48,500 bases of DNA from Colwellia sp. (GTDB taxonomy: Bacteria; Pseudomonadota; Gammaproteobacteria; Enterobacterales; Alteromonadaceae). Both the position numbers and the translations under genes were made by a program. The notes under the pieces are model-generated. The model was not told the DNA's origin. It was given only the letters and a program-made list of their open reading frames with translations, and made no database searches. This document shows positions 7,984 to 18,020 of this stretch, piece after piece. Numbering within the stretch: position 1 is the stretch's first letter; every line of letters begins with the position of its first letter. The DNA is taken from positions 1 through 48,500 of the forward strand of contig NZ_JABSOV010000025.1 in the NCBI RefSeq assembly GCF_013215345.1, read 5' to 3'.

Positions 7984-9092
7984 TAGCTTAAATTACTCTT
8001 AGCATTACTTGCTTGTTGTGCATCTTTCTTTTCTTGCTTCTGTCTATTTATCTTTTGCTCATAACTCTCATATGCGTCAACAATCCTGGCAACAACGGGG
8101 TGACGGACGACATCTTTAGACTGGAAGAAGTTGAAACTAATGCCGGGGATATTTTGTAAAACTTCAATGCCGTGGCGAAGACCAGACATTTGATGACGAG
8201 GTAAATCCACCTGCGTAATATCACCTGTTATAACAGCACGCGAGTTAAAACCAATACGGGTTAAAAACATCTTCATTTGTTCAACCGTGGTGTTTTGACT
8301 TTCATCTAAAATAATAAAGGCATCATTCAGGGTTCTGCCACGCATATAAGCAAGTGGTGCAATCTCTATGACATTACGTTCTATCAATTTTTCAACTCTT
8401 TCAAAGCCAAGCATTTCAAAAAGAGCATCATAAAGGGGTCTTAAATAAGGGTCTATCTTTTGGGATAAGTCGCCAGGTAAGAAACCTAGTTTCTCACCTG
8501 CTTCTACGGCAGGTCTAGTGAGTAAAATACGACGTACTTCTTGACGCTCTAATGCATCTACCGCACAGGCCACAGCTAAATAGGTTTTACCCGTACCTGC
8601 AACACCTACGCCAAAGGTTATATCATTGGTAATGATGTTTTGCACATAAGCTTGTTGGTTACCATTGCGTGGTTTAACGACACCACGCTTGGTTTTAATG
8701 GTTACCATATCATCGAATTTTTTATCTAATTGATTATCTAACTCGGCCGATATTTGATCCTTAACAGGCTCTTGCTCGAGACAATCAGCTTCTAGAATGG
8801 CTAAATGCACCATCTCAGGAGAGATGATATTACTATCACCTTTTACTTCTTGGCTTTCAAGATAAAGGCCTTTGAGAGCTTTAACCACAGCTTGACAATT
8901 TGACGGTTTACCAACCACAGTAAACTCATGACCTCGGTAACTTATCTCTACACCTAAGCGGCGTTCGATAGTTTTTAAGTTATCATCCATAGGACCACAT
9001 AAGTTTGCTTGCCTATGATTGTCTACAGGCTCCAAGTTGAATACTTCTCGGCTTAACTTTCGTGACTTAGTCGTTGCTGTGGTCAAATTCAT
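7983..9092 (-). CDS. ybeZ: PhoH-like ATPase YbeZ
   Basis: A 369-residue PhoH-family P-loop ATPase, the partner of YbeY in this conserved operon. Walker A is GVAGTGKT (163-170) and Walker B lies in FIILDESQN. An N-terminal KH-like region (about 35-80) suggests RNA binding, and the C-terminal tail is rich in Lys and Gln. The family is believed to be an RNA helicase or remodeller acting with YbeY on rRNA. Its start lies 45 bases after the miaB stop. Confidence 0.94.
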   Translation of the reverse strand: MNLTTATTKSRKLSREVFNLEPVDNHRQANLCGPMDDNLKTIERRLGVEISYRGHEFTVVGKPSNCQAVVKALKGLYLESQEVKGDSNIISPEMVHLAILEADCLEQEPVKDQISAELDNQLDKKFDDMVTIKTKRGVVKPRNGNQQAYVQNIITNDITFGVGVAGTGKTYLAVACAVDALERQEVRRILLTRPAVEAGEKLGFLPGDLSQKIDPYLRPLYDALFEMLGFERVEKLIERNVIEIAPLAYMRGRTLNDAFIILDESQNTTVEQMKMFLTRIGFNSRAVITGDITQVDLPRHQMSGLRHGIEVLQNIPGISFNFFQSKDVVRHPVVARIVDAYESYEQKINRQKQEKKDAQQASNAKSNLS

Positions 9093-9137
9093 TTCCGCTT
9101 TTTTAAATTTAAAGTGCTTAATACTGCCAATGGGCTG

Positions 9138-10580
9138 CTATGGTGTAAAAGTACCGACACCTAATTCATCTAGGTTACTTGGCGTTGCCGTGTGGTGATT
9201 ATTCGCTAAAATATCAGCAGGAGAATGGGCAATTCGAAGACCCATGTCTTTTTCTTGTCTTACTAAGTCACCACGTAAAGAGTTGGCAACTACATCAGTA
9301 ATTTTGATATCGACAAATTGGCCAATAACACTATGCGGGGCAACAAAGTTAACGGTACGGTTATTTTCTGTTTTACCCCGTAATTCCATCGGATTTTTTC
9401 TTGACGGACCTTCAACCAGAACGCGCTGCTCGGTATTTAACATTTGTCTAGCGATACGTAATGCTTGTTGGGTGATTCGGTCTTGTAACAGCTTTAAGCG
9501 TTGTTTCTTGGTTTCATCGCTAATATCATCGGGTAAATCGGCTGCAGGAGTACCAGGACGAGCACTGTAGATAAAGCTGAAGCTTATATCAAAATCAATA
9601 GCTTTAATTAGGTTCATTGTGTCGATGAAATCTTCATCACTCTCACCGGGAAAGCCGATAATAAAGTCAGAAGACATAGACAAATCAGGGCGAACTTTTT
9701 TCAGGCGACGAATTTGAGACTTATATTCAAGAGCGGTATGACCACGCTTCATTTGCGTTAGGATGCGATCACAACCACTTTGTACTGGAAGATGCAGGTG
9801 GTTTACTAGTTCAGGCACATCAGCATAGGCTTCAATTATGTCATCAGTAAATTCAACCGGATGTGAGGTGGTATAACGAATACGATCGATACCATCGATA
9901 GTAGCAACCAAACGTACCAGGTCAGCAAAACGACAGATGCTGCCATCATGTGTTTCACCACGATAAGCATTCACATTTTGACCTAGTAGGTTTACTTCAC
10001 GTACGCCTTGCTCAGCAAGTTGCGCGATTTCATAGAGCACATCATCAAGAGGACGACTAACTTCTTCGCCCCGGGTGTAAGGTACTACGCAGAAAGTACA
10101 ATATTTACTACAACCTTCCATGATAGAAACAAACGCACTAGCACCGTCAGCTTTAGGCTCAGGTAAACGGTCGAACTTTTCAATTTCTGGAAAGCTAACA
10201 TCAACAACGGGGCTCTTTGACTGTTGAACTTGATTAATCATTTCAGGTAAACGATGTAGGGTTTGAGGCCCAAAAATCATATCGACAAAAGGTGCTCGCT
10301 TACGTATTGCAGCACCTTCTTGTGAGGCAACACAGCCACCTACACCAATAAGTAAATCAGGTTTAGTCTCTTTCAAACGTTTCCAGCGACCTAGTTGATG
10401 AAAGACTTTTTCTTGTGCTTTTTCGCGAATAGAGCAAGTATTAAGCAAAATAACATCAGCTTGTTCCGCTTCGTCAACCAAGGAGTATCCATGGGTTGAA
10501 TCCAACAATTCTGCCATCTTTTGCGAGTCATACTCGTTCATCTGACAGCCCCAAGTTTTGATATATAGCTTCTTACTCAT
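9138..10580 (-). CDS. miaB: tRNA-2-methylthio-N6-isopentenyladenosine-37 synthase MiaB
   Basis: A 480-residue radical SAM methylthiotransferase that converts i6A37 to ms2i6A37 in tRNAs reading codons that begin with U. The N-terminal UPF0004 domain has the three auxiliary-cluster cysteines C12, C49 and C83. The radical SAM motif is C157-x3-C161-x2-C164 in [15 protein letters not shown] domain with [20 protein letters not shown] follows near 388-410. The length is within a few residues of E. coli MiaB (474). It is the first gene of the miaB-ybeZ-ybeY-corC-lnt unit, so the operon promoter should lie in 10581-10743. Confidence 0.97.
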   Translation of the reverse strand: MSKKLYIKTWGCQMNEYDSQKMAELLDSTHGYSLVDEAEQADVILLNTCSIREKAQEKVFHQLGRWKRLKETKPDLLIGVGGCVASQEGAAIRKRAPFVDMIFGPQTLHRLPEMINQVQQSKSPVVDVSFPEIEKFDRLPEPKADGASAFVSIMEGCSKYCTFCVVPYTRGEEVSRPLDDVLYEIAQLAEQGVREVNLLGQNVNAYRGETHDGSICRFADLVRLVATIDGIDRIRYTTSHPVEFTDDIIEAYADVPELVNHLHLPVQSGCDRILTQMKRGHTALEYKSQIRRLKKVRPDLSMSSDFIIGFPGESDEDFIDTMNLIKAIDFDISFSFIYSARPGTPAADLPDDISDETKKQRLKLLQDRITQQALRIARQMLNTEQRVLVEGPSRKNPMELRGKTENNRTVNFVAPHSVIGQFVDIKITDVVANSLRGDLVRQEKDMGLRIAHSPADILANNHHTATPSNLDELGVGTFTP

Positions 10581-10743
10581 TTACTTCACTCTTCACGCAC
10601 AAATTGTCCTGGAAAATGCCTAAGCAATCCCAGCACAGATAAAAGGAGGCGTATTTTATACCAATTGCGGACTAATTTCGAATTAATAAGGCAACTAGTT
10701 GTAAATGTCTTCATTATTTTGAGTTTTGTATGGAAATGATAAA

Positions 10744-13497
10744 CTAATTTAAGGTCATTAGTGGGAAGCTTATCACCAGCTGACTACTACCGTCATCGTT
10801 GGAGAACGTATTCAGCGAAGCGTGATTTTTATTGATGATTTGACGAATAGTATAGCTAGCAAGATCGAAATCAACTTTACTGGTGAGTTGGTTAAAAGAG
10901 TCATTATTGCTATTAACAGTAAGCCATAGTTTTTGTTTGACCTCTTTTAACGTCAGGCTAAAGTTTTCTGCTTCGCTTTTGAAGGTGGCAGACATGATTG
11001 CTTCAAATATCACCTTATAGACATCAGCCTTTAGTTCATAGGTAAGGCTATCCACTTTATCATCAAGATTAACGTGCAAGTTAATTTCGTATTTGCTATG
11101 GATATACTCAGCTAAAAAAGGAATCGCTATTGCTAACGTTTTTCCGGCAAGGTTGTCAGGCTCTTGGCTAATAATACTCTCTTTAAGTATCGAGATAGTA
11201 TTCTCAATTAATTGCTTACCTTGTTCTAGGTCATTACTTGCTAGTGAAGTGGAAGTCAGTTGCAAATTTCGTTGAATGGTTTTCATCACTCGACCGTAAT
11301 TTCGCATGTCATCTTTGAGTAAATGATGAATACGTTTAATTGATTTTGCCCGTAAAAAAAGTAACCAAGAAGCCAATAACACGATAAATGATATTAATAT
11401 GACATAGAGGATTCTCAGTTCTACCGTCCAATACCATGGATAAGCAACATGAATTTCGGTATATGCTTTATTGTCGCTCCATTGACCTAAGCTATTGGTT
11501 GCCATAATTTCAATATGGTAATCACCGGAAGCAAGGCCGGTGAGGGTTAGCTGGTTATTATTCATTAGCTGCCAATCACTATTGTTAATACGGTACTGAA
11601 ACTTTTTATGTAGACCAGGTCTATGGTCTAAGCTAGCTAAATCAAGGGTAATAACATCGTTACCACTTTCAATCTCTATGGTTTTATTGAGCAAATAGGA
11701 CTTACCCGAAATGGTGGTTTTACTAATAACGACATTAGGATTAAATTGCTTTTTTTCAGAAAGATCGAGCGCCAAAACGCCACTGTAATGGATAGCGTAA
11801 AGGATGTCATTTTTGACTAACATACTGCTAACAAAAGAATACTGCTGAGTGTTTTCTATCATGGTTACTTGATAGTTAGTTGGTGAAATCCTATATAGTC
11901 CAGGTTTACCTGAGGCCCAAATCACATCATTAACTAATAACATTTCAGTGAAACTATGACCAGTAGATAGCTGGGCTAATAAGTCACCTTGTTGGTTAAA
12001 AACCAGAATGCCATCACCTAAAGTAGAAGCAAAAATTTTATTACCGGCAATAACCAGTGAAATGACTTTACTTCTATTTGGCGTGTTAACTGTAGTAACT
12101 GTATGGCTATTTTGCTGATAAATACTGATGTTGTTATTATGAGCAATCCATATCTTGCCATTATCTAGCGGTAATACATCAATAACTTCAGGATTCTGTA
12201 AACCAATGCTATCATCGATATGGTTAATGATCTCTTCACTTATTAAGTCATAGACATATAGACCATAACCATCAGTGGCTATATAGAGTAAATTATCTTT
12301 TTGTTCGAGTTTTAATATGATCTTATCTGCAACAACATCAAGTTTAGTCACTTGGTTTGTACCTTTATCATAACGCCATAAACCATCGAAACAGCCGATA
12401 TATAGGCTGTTATTTATCTCTAGTAAGTCAACTATTTTCAAGCCTTTTCTGGTAAAACCGGCATTACTCTCTTGATTAAATACCGGCTGCAAAAAGTTTT
12501 GCAAACCTGCGCCATAACTGCCAATAATAATTTCATTATCAAATAAGGCTATTTCATTGCCATTGATGGGAATATCAAAAATAAGGTTGTGATTTTTAAT
12601 ATAACTCTCGTTTAGTTGTTCAATACCATGGCTGCTAATAAGCCATAAAACACCAGAAGCATCATGAAAGGCACTCTTAAGACGTACAGGCTCACTATCA
12701 CCATAATAATGAGGCAGGGGCGTTAATGTAGCACCGTCATATTTACTCACTTTTCCTTTTAAGCTAACGGTGAAAAAACTATCATTATCATAGGCTTTTG
12801 TTAAACCGTACAGTTTTTGACTATGTTGAATACTTGATTGACTACCATCATCACCTAATCGATAAATCTTATTAGCTGTTATCGCTACTACCGCGTTTGA
12901 TAATGCAGTTAAGGCGGTGATGGGTTCGTTAATGACTTGTACTAAATTATCATTTTGTAATTGATATAAACCATCGCGATTGGAAATATATAGTTGTTCT
13001 GGGGTATGAATTAGCACTTTAATGGCTATATTTTGATGAATTATCTGGGATAAATTATCGCTTGGGTTGAAGCGATAAAACTTATTTGTATTTGGGGCAT
13101 AACTATAATAGTTATTTTTAAATAGTGTTGCGTTGTAGTGGCTTGGTTCTGATATATCAGTGATTATTTTTTCCACTTCCCCATTACGGGTATCAAATAG
13201 CCATAAACCATCCATTTCAGTGGCCAGTAACAGCTTGTTATCAACGACTTCAATATCATGTACCCACGAAAAAGGTAACGGCCACTCTTGATTACTGCGC
13301 GAAAAAGTAATGTTATTGTTGCCATCAACGCGCGTTAATCCTTGTTGGCTCGAGAGCCAGATAAAACCACGTTTATCTTGTAATACTTTAGTGACGTTAC
13401 TAAGCGTGTTAAGAGGTGTGGTATTGTAGGAGTGACTGGTGAAACTGAACAGGCTAAGCGTTAAAAATACAATGAACTTAGCCTGAAAACCTAACAT
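10744..13497 (-). CDS. Membrane propeller sensor with degenerate kinase-like C-terminus
   Basis: A 917-residue protein if started at the ATG at 13495-13497, which gives a clean signal peptide (MLGFQAKFIVFLTLSLFSF...) and lies 10 bases after the upstream gene. An ATG 45 bases upstream would add a basic n-region. The periplasmic part is a series of two-component-regulator propeller repeats (GFIWLSSQQGLTRVDG, GLWLFD, GLYQL, KIWIAHNNNISIY). A Y_Y_Y domain (about 620-685) and one membrane helix (about 695-715) follow. The roughly 200-residue cytoplasmic end resembles a dimerisation helix plus HATPase fold. It lacks a recognisable H-box, the N-box Asn and a D-x-G-x-G motif, ending in DDGSSQLVISFPL. 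I infer a pseudokinase or non-catalytic signalling module. No receiver or HTH domain is present. Confidence 0.78.
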   Translation of the reverse strand: MLGFQAKFIVFLTLSLFSFTSHSYNTTPLNTLSNVTKVLQDKRGFIWLSSQQGLTRVDGNNNITFSRSNQEWPLPFSWVHDIEVVDNKLLLATEMDGLWLFDTRNGEVEKIITDISEPSHYNATLFKNNYYSYAPNTNKFYRFNPSDNLSQIIHQNIAIKVLIHTPEQLYISNRDGLYQLQNDNLVQVINEPITALTALSNAVVAITANKIYRLGDDGSQSSIQHSQKLYGLTKAYDNDSFFTVSLKGKVSKYDGATLTPLPHYYGDSEPVRLKSAFHDASGVLWLISSHGIEQLNESYIKNHNLIFDIPINGNEIALFDNEIIIGSYGAGLQNFLQPVFNQESNAGFTRKGLKIVDLLEINNSLYIGCFDGLWRYDKGTNQVTKLDVVADKIILKLEQKDNLLYIATDGYGLYVYDLISEEIINHIDDSIGLQNPEVIDVLPLDNGKIWIAHNNNISIYQQNSHTVTTVNTPNRSKVISLVIAGNKIFASTLGDGILVFNQQGDLLAQLSTGHSFTEMLLVNDVIWASGKPGLYRISPTNYQVTMIENTQQYSFVSSMLVKNDILYAIHYSGVLALDLSEKKQFNPNVVISKTTISGKSYLLNKTIEIESGNDVITLDLASLDHRPGLHKKFQYRINNSDWQLMNNNQLTLTGLASGDYHIEIMATNSLGQWSDNKAYTEIHVAYPWYWTVELRILYVILISFIVLLASWLLFLRAKSIKRIHHLLKDDMRNYGRVMKTIQRNLQLTSTSLASNDLEQGKQLIENTISILKESIISQEPDNLAGKTLAIAIPFLAEYIHSKYEINLHVNLDDKVDSLTYELKADVYKVIFEAIMSATFKSEAENFSLTLKEVKQKLWLTVNSNNDSFNQLTSKVDFDLASYTIRQIINKNHASLNTFSNDDGSSQLVISFPLMTLN

Positions 13498-13507
13498 AGA
13501 ATTAATA

Positions 13508-13993
13508 TTAAACGATACTTTGTGGCGTACTTTTCGTACCATCTTTATCATGATTTCTATCGCCACAGACGGCAAAGATTTTAGGCATATCACCCTCAAT
13601 GATTGGCTTTTGTACCAGTAAGTAAGTGGGTTTTCGAAGATCATCTTGATGTTGTTTCTCTGCCCAAGCGTTAGATATTTTATCAGCAAATTGTTGGCCG
13701 TATTTTACTGCGAAGGCCGTGACTAGCATTTCTACACCAAAATCATCCATAACCAACATAGTGTTGTTATGGTATCCGCTTGCTGTATCAAAATCTATAT
13801 CCACGGTTAATATTTTATCATTCGGTAAAACTAAATCTGCTCTTAACTTGGCTACAACGGCGCGATCGCTCCGTGCTTTTAACTGAGTACGATTTGGCTT
13901 TTCAGTAAAATCATACACTAAATTAATATCCTTAGTTACTCGTCTTTCTTCTGTATTTAGTTCCGTTGCAGACTTCTGTGCTTGTGCAGACAT
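13508..13993 (-). CDS. Hypothetical 161-residue cytoplasmic protein
   Basis: I do not recognise a family. The protein starts polar (SAQAQKSATELNTEERR) with no signal peptide or membrane segment. A mixed alpha/beta core follows (LRADLVLPNDKILTVDIDF near 51-69, MLVMDDFGVEMLVTAFAVKYGQQF near 79-102). The tail is charged and holds CGDRNHDKDG. Its stop lies 10 bases before the start of the propeller sensor, so the two are probably cotranscribed. It could be a cytosolic partner of that sensor, but this rests on position alone. The upstream gap to the divergent ubiF is large enough for a promoter. Confidence 0.75.
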   Translation of the reverse strand: MSAQAQKSATELNTEERRVTKDINLVYDFTEKPNRTQLKARSDRAVVAKLRADLVLPNDKILTVDIDFDTASGYHNNTMLVMDDFGVEMLVTAFAVKYGQQFADKISNAWAEKQHQDDLRKPTYLLVQKPIIEGDMPKIFAVCGDRNHDKDGTKSTPQSIV

Positions 13994-14464
13994 AGTGCTT
14001 CCTTATTGATTAGTTAAATGATTTGTATTTATGACTACTGTACCTATAACAACCCCTAGTATCTAGGCCAATATTTCCTTGCAACCTCAATAGCTTGGCA
14101 TTGCACTATAACTGAAATTTACTGACAAACAAGCTTTGTTTAACTATCTTGATTTCAAACCAATTTGTTTAATTCCGCTCATGTTAGCGTCCATGCCGAA
14201 CACCTTACTGTTTCCTTTTTACGCTAGAGTAATGACATCAATTGTAATGTTCAAAAAACTTGCTTGTGAATTATACTATTCGTGCACTGTTGATACTTTA
14301 TTTACCGTCTTAGCTGAACACTTATGCCCGTAATTAGCTACTTCACCTAAGTGGTGAGGGTTAAAATGATAAACTTGTGAGATTAATGTAATAAAGCAGT
14401 CGAAAATAGCGTTACGCTTGGGTAAAATAAAGCCATCTTAGAATATTGTTGTGAACTATAAAGC
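13994..14464. other. Intergenic region between the hypothetical gene and ubiF
   Basis: This 471-base gap must hold two divergent promoters. A 65-codon open frame at 14136-14333 is not supported: its composition is odd, it lacks a ribosome binding site and it resembles no family. A small hairpin (TCACC/GGTGA) lies at 14343-14357. A TAAAAT hexamer near 14422 is a possible -10 for ubiF, but it has no clear -35. Confidence 0.5.
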
Positions 14465-15658
14465 ATGGAACATTTTGATTGTGTGGTTATTGGTGGTGGC
14501 ATGGTGGGTGCAGCAAGTGCGCTGACCTTAGCACAGCTTGGTTTACAGGTAGCCTTGGTTGAGCAGTACCAGCCAAAAGACTATTCTGCGGAGCAAAGCT
14601 TTGATTTACGTGTCTCAGCTATTTCTTTGGCTTCACAAAACTTACTCAGCCAAATTGGCGCTTGGCAACAAATTAATGAATGGCGCGCTTGCCCTTATAA
14701 ACGCCTTGGTGTTTGGGAGCATGAAAGTGCCTACACTGAATTTAATGCTGATGATATTGAACAACGTTATCTAGGTCATATCGTTGAAAATCGCTTAATT
14801 CAACTTGCGCTTTGGCAACAAATTAACGCTATGAGGAATATTCGTGCTTTTTGCCCTGATAGCTTAGTCTCTTTAACGCAAGATAATGACAAAGCGACTT
14901 TAATACTAACAAATAGCTCGATAACGACAAACCTAGTAATTGGCGCTGATGGAGCACAATCAAAAGTTAGACAAATGTCAGCGATCGGTATAACTGGCTG
15001 GGATTATCAACAGTCCGCTATGTTGATTAATGTTGAAACCTCAATGAGCCAGCAAGATATTACTTGGCAACAATTTTCCCCAACAGGGCCCGTTGCTTTA
15101 TTACCTTTAGCCGGAGAAAGTTCGTTAGGTGGTTATGCCTCATTAGTTTGGTACCACCAACGTGATGAGATCACTCGCCTAGCGTCATTAACTAATAGCC
15201 AACTCCAAGAAGAAGTACTTAAACATTTCCCCAAGCAGTTAGGTGAAATTAAGGTGCTGGCTAAAGGTGCTTTTCCTTTAACACGTAGGCATGCTAATAC
15301 TTATCAACATAAGCGTGTGCTGCTGTTAGGAGATGCGGCTCATACTATTAACCCGATGGCGGGGCAGGGAGTCAATTTAGGCTTTAAAGATGTTATCGCT
15401 TTACAACATGTTATTGCCGACGCTATCTCGCATGGCGAAGCCTGGCATGATGAAGCTGTGCTAGCACGATATGAGCAAAAGAGACGTAAAGAGAACTTGC
15501 TGATGATGTCTACTATGGACGCCTTATATGCGGGCTTTAGTCACCCATCACCAGTGATTAAAGCGGCACGTAATTTAGCTTTATTAGCCGTCAATAAAGT
15601 CCCTTTCCTAAACAGTACAATAAAAAATAAAGCACTGGCTTATGCTTGTGGTCTATAG
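14465..15658 (+). CDS. ubiF: UbiH/UbiF-family FAD monooxygenase, probably UbiF
   Basis: A 397-residue flavin hydroxylase of ubiquinone synthesis. The FAD-binding start VVIGGGMVGAASALTLAQLG (residues 7-26) holds the GxGxxG-type dinucleotide fold. The DG motif is VIGADGAQSKVRQ (about 158-170). The GD motif with the UbiHF signature is LLLGDAAHTINPMAGQGVNLGFKD near 284-307. Several paralogues (UbiH, UbiI, UbiF, VisC) share these motifs. I favour UbiF, which hydroxylates C6 of the demethoxyubiquinol ring, because the gene is divergent from the miaB block and near a tRNA-Met, as in E. coli. Paralogue assignment is less certain than family. Confidence 0.82.
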   Translation: MEHFDCVVIGGGMVGAASALTLAQLGLQVALVEQYQPKDYSAEQSFDLRVSAISLASQNLLSQIGAWQQINEWRACPYKRLGVWEHESAYTEFNADDIEQRYLGHIVENRLIQLALWQQINAMRNIRAFCPDSLVSLTQDNDKATLILTNSSITTNLVIGADGAQSKVRQMSAIGITGWDYQQSAMLINVETSMSQQDITWQQFSPTGPVALLPLAGESSLGGYASLVWYHQRDEITRLASLTNSQLQEEVLKHFPKQLGEIKVLAKGAFPLTRRHANTYQHKRVLLLGDAAHTINPMAGQGVNLGFKDVIALQHVIADAISHGEAWHDEAVLARYEQKRRKENLLMMSTMDALYAGFSHPSPVIKAARNLALLAVNKVPFLNSTIKNKALAYACGL

Positions 15659-15930
15659 GGGCTGTGATTGGTGGTTAAAGGTTTAATTCTTTCTCTATTT
15701 TTCTATAGGGGGGAGTTGAACCCTCACATTAAATAAAACATTATAACCAGAGCTTTTAACATAACCGAGAAAGCAATAAATGGATTTAGTGAGTAGATCT
15801 AAGCTGTAATGATTTTGTAGTGCTATTAATTTTAAAGGATAGTTACAGTGTAACTGAGAGATTACAGGAGTTTTTTTAGATGTTTTTTAATTTTATGGGG
15901 ATATTGATAAACTGATTTTACTGAATAAAA

Positions 15931-16007
15931 TGGTGGCTACACCGGGACTCGAACCTGGGACCCCATCATTATGAGTGATGTGCTCTAACCAACTGAGCTA
16001 TGTAGCC
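15931..16007 (-). tRNA. tRNA-Met (CAT), elongator type
   Basis: A full 77-nt cloverleaf on the minus strand. The acceptor stem is GGCTACA paired with TGTAGCC, the D arm GCTC/GAGC, the anticodon stem CATCA/TGATG with loop CTCATAA, and a T arm with TTCGAGT. The 3' CCA is encoded. The body is nearly the same as E. coli elongator tRNA-Met and lacks initiator features such as the unpaired 1-72 position. A lysidine tRNA-Ile2 is unlikely given this similarity. In E. coli the locus next to ubiF carries a cluster of Met, Leu and Gln tRNAs; only one is seen here. Confidence 0.97.
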
Positions 16008-16039
16008 TTTACCAACCTGCTCTGTAGCAAGTGCGGCGT

Positions 16040-16068
16040 ATTATGCTGACCTACCTTCCATCCGTCAA
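16040..16068 (-). promoter_or_regulatory. Sigma-70 promoter of tRNA-Met
   Basis: On the minus strand, TTGACG (16063-16068) and CATAAT (16040-16045) are separated by exactly 17 bases. A GC-rich discriminator follows, typical of stringently controlled stable RNA promoters. Transcription should start near 16033, about 26 bases before the mature 5' end. Confidence 0.85.
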
Positions 16069-16211
16069 CCGTTTTTTTATAAAATATTGTATTTTTTATT
16101 TGTTTGCTTATTGCTTGTGCGATATGACGGTAAACTATGCAAGAAAAGGTGAGAAACACATTATCTATTGGAACGGATATTGCGTTTCTATATATAAGGA
16201 ATAGGAGCTGC

Positions 16212-16553
16212 TTATCTATCTCTTGCTTCTTCAGCTAAATGTGCGGAATATTTTGCTAAGTTATCTATTTCTGCTTTAACTTTTTTAGAAGGTAACTTAC
16301 CAATAATGAATTCGCCAACTTCTAAAGCGTTAGATTTAGCGGCAAATATTAATAAAGTATTGCCGTTACATTCAAGCCTTTTATAAATATTACGAATTTT
16401 TAGTTTATTTTGCTTTAAGAATGACCTTAGGCGACTTTTATCATTTGCTTGAACATATTCGCAAATACGCAACGATAAGCCATCTGCTTGAGCAGGTGCT
16501 GCGGTAATCACACTTGTAGCTAATAGGATGGGTAATAAAATAAATTTTTTCAT
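16212..16553 (-). CDS. Small exported protein, DUF3718-like
   Basis: A 113-residue protein with a clear signal peptide (MKKFILLPILLATSVITAAPAQA, cleavage after AQA). The mature part of about 90 residues contains ICEYVQANDKSRLRSFLKQ and LECNGNTLLIFAA, with conserved-looking cysteines (C31, C62). I recall this pattern from the DUF3718 family of Shewanella and relatives; the assignment is from memory and moderate. No function is known. The segment NTLLIFAAKSNALEVGEFII faintly resembles an ankyrin repeat helix pair. Confidence 0.75.
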   Translation of the reverse strand: MKKFILLPILLATSVITAAPAQADGLSLRICEYVQANDKSRLRSFLKQNKLKIRNIYKRLECNGNTLLIFAAKSNALEVGEFIIGKLPSKKVKAEIDNLAKYSAHLAEEARDR

Positions 16554-16866
16554 TGTTGTACCTTATTATTTTTTAATTTATAAATTAATTGAAACAAAGA
16601 AATTGTAGTTCATAAGCTTAGTTATTGTATTCGTGAGTAGAGTTAACCTTGACTATATTGCTAATTTCTTTGATATAACAGACGGTATTTTAGTTGTATA
16701 TACAATTAAAACAAGCCTTTATTGATATGTTATCACAGTTAACTAGTGCTTAACTTAAAGTTTCCTGTTTAGAAGCTATACTCGCTAGAACCTTACAGGC
16801 ACAAAAAAGGCCCATCAAAGATGAGCCCTTTTAAACAATAAAATTGTTTACTGGTTAATAGCTAAG
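16554..16866. other. Intergenic region between the DUF3718 gene and ychF
   Basis: It contains the ychF terminator (16805-16831) and the upstream region of the small exported gene. A 12-bp perfect palindrome TTGTATATACAA lies at 16694-16705, between a minus-strand TTGTTT and TAAAAT pair with 16-base spacing, so it may be an operator within a promoter. No further gene is visible. Confidence 0.5.
16805..16831 (-). terminator. Terminator of ychF
   Basis: A 12-pair stem (two G-T wobbles) with a 3-nt loop and, on the minus strand, a following T-run. It lies 36 bases downstream of the ychF stop. Confidence 0.85.
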
Positions 16867-17958
16867 TTACACATTAAAACGGAAGTGGATCACATCACCA
16901 TCTTTTACGAGGTAACTTTTACCTTCTAAGCGCCACTTACCAGCTTCTTTAGCACCTGACTCACCATTGAACTCGATAAAGTCATCATAACCAACGATTT
17001 CAGCGCGGATAAAGCCTTTTTCAAAGTCCGTATGAATAACACCAGCTGCTTGTGGTGCGGTAGCATTTTGTTTGACTGTCCATGCACGTACTTCTTTTAC
17101 ACCCGCAGTGAAATAAGTTTGCAAGTGTAGTAAAGAATAACCGGCATTGATAACACGATTAAGACCGGGCTCTTCTAAGCCTAAATCAGCCATAAATTCA
17201 GCTCTGTCTTCATCATCCATTTCAGATAATTCGCTTTCAATTTCAGCACAAACAGCAACAACGATAGCACCTTCTGCATCCGCTATCTTTTGTACTACAT
17301 CAAGGTAGGGATTGTTTTCAAAACCATCATCATTGACATTAGCGATATACATAGTCGGTTTGATTGTTAAAAAGTTTAAGTACTCGACCGCCGCTTTTTC
17401 TTCTTTGGATAACTCCAATGAACGAATCATGCTACCGTCTTCAACATGTTTTAATATTTTTTGTAATACAGGCATTTCAAATTTAGCGTCTTTATCTCCG
17501 CCTTTAGCTTTCTTAGCTAAACGAAAAATTGCGCGCTCTGCTGTGTCCATATCAGATAAAGCTAATTCAGTATTGATCACATCAATATCATCTGCGGGAT
17601 CAATTTTATTGGCAACGTGAATGATGTTGTCATTATCAAAACAGCGTACAACATGGCCAATGGCATCAGTTTCACGAATATTAGCTAAAAACTTGTTACC
17701 TAAACCTTCACCTTTTGATGCACCAGCAACAAGACCGGCAATATCAACAAATTCCATTGTGGTGGCTAAGACACGCTCAGGTTTTACTATTGCGGTTAAT
17801 TTATCTAAGCGAGGATCGGGTACAGGTACTACGCCAGTATTTGGCTCAATAGTACAAAACGGGAAGTTTGCCGCTTCAATACCTGCTTTGGTAAGTGCAT
17901 TGAATAGTGTTGATTTACCGACGTTAGGCAAGCCAACGATACCACATTTAAAACCCAT
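16867..17958 (-). CDS. ychF: Redox-sensing ribosome-binding ATPase YchF (OLA1 family)
   Basis: A 363-residue Obg-like P-loop NTPase that prefers ATP, binds ribosomes and influences oxidative stress and translation start fidelity in E. coli. The P-loop [15 protein letters not shown] spans residues 9-23, and switch/Walker B lies in [18 protein letters not shown] near 68-85. The ATP-type replacement of the G4 NKxD motif is ANVND. The C-terminal TGS-like domain includes [16 protein letters not shown] near 306-321. The length equals E. coli YchF. It follows pth with a 62-base gap, as in E. coli. Confidence 0.97.
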   Translation of the reverse strand: MGFKCGIVGLPNVGKSTLFNALTKAGIEAANFPFCTIEPNTGVVPVPDPRLDKLTAIVKPERVLATTMEFVDIAGLVAGASKGEGLGNKFLANIRETDAIGHVVRCFDNDNIIHVANKIDPADDIDVINTELALSDMDTAERAIFRLAKKAKGGDKDAKFEMPVLQKILKHVEDGSMIRSLELSKEEKAAVEYLNFLTIKPTMYIANVNDDGFENNPYLDVVQKIADAEGAIVVAVCAEIESELSEMDDEDRAEFMADLGLEEPGLNRVINAGYSLLHLQTYFTAGVKEVRAWTVKQNATAPQAAGVIHTDFEKGFIRAEIVGYDDFIEFNGESGAKEAGKWRLEGKSYLVKDGDVIHFRFNV

Positions 17959-18020
17959 AATTTTTACCTACTGATTAGTTGCTAACACATAGTTACTAGC
18001 GTGTATTTACTTGTGTATAT

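Noticed and set aside
9244-9570. Plus-strand 108-codon frame inside miaB, and similar antisense frames in ychF, ispE, ppnN and idh
   Set aside because: They lie wholly inside strongly supported genes on the other strand and show no family features.
13498-13689. 64-residue extension of the propeller sensor
   Set aside because: It would overlap the upstream gene and bury the signal peptide; the ATG at 13497 gives a normal exported N-terminus.
14136-14333. 65-codon plus-strand open frame between the hypothetical gene and ubiF
   Set aside because: No ribosome binding site, odd composition with scattered cysteines and hydrophobic patches but no clear signal or domain, and it lies where two divergent promoters are expected.
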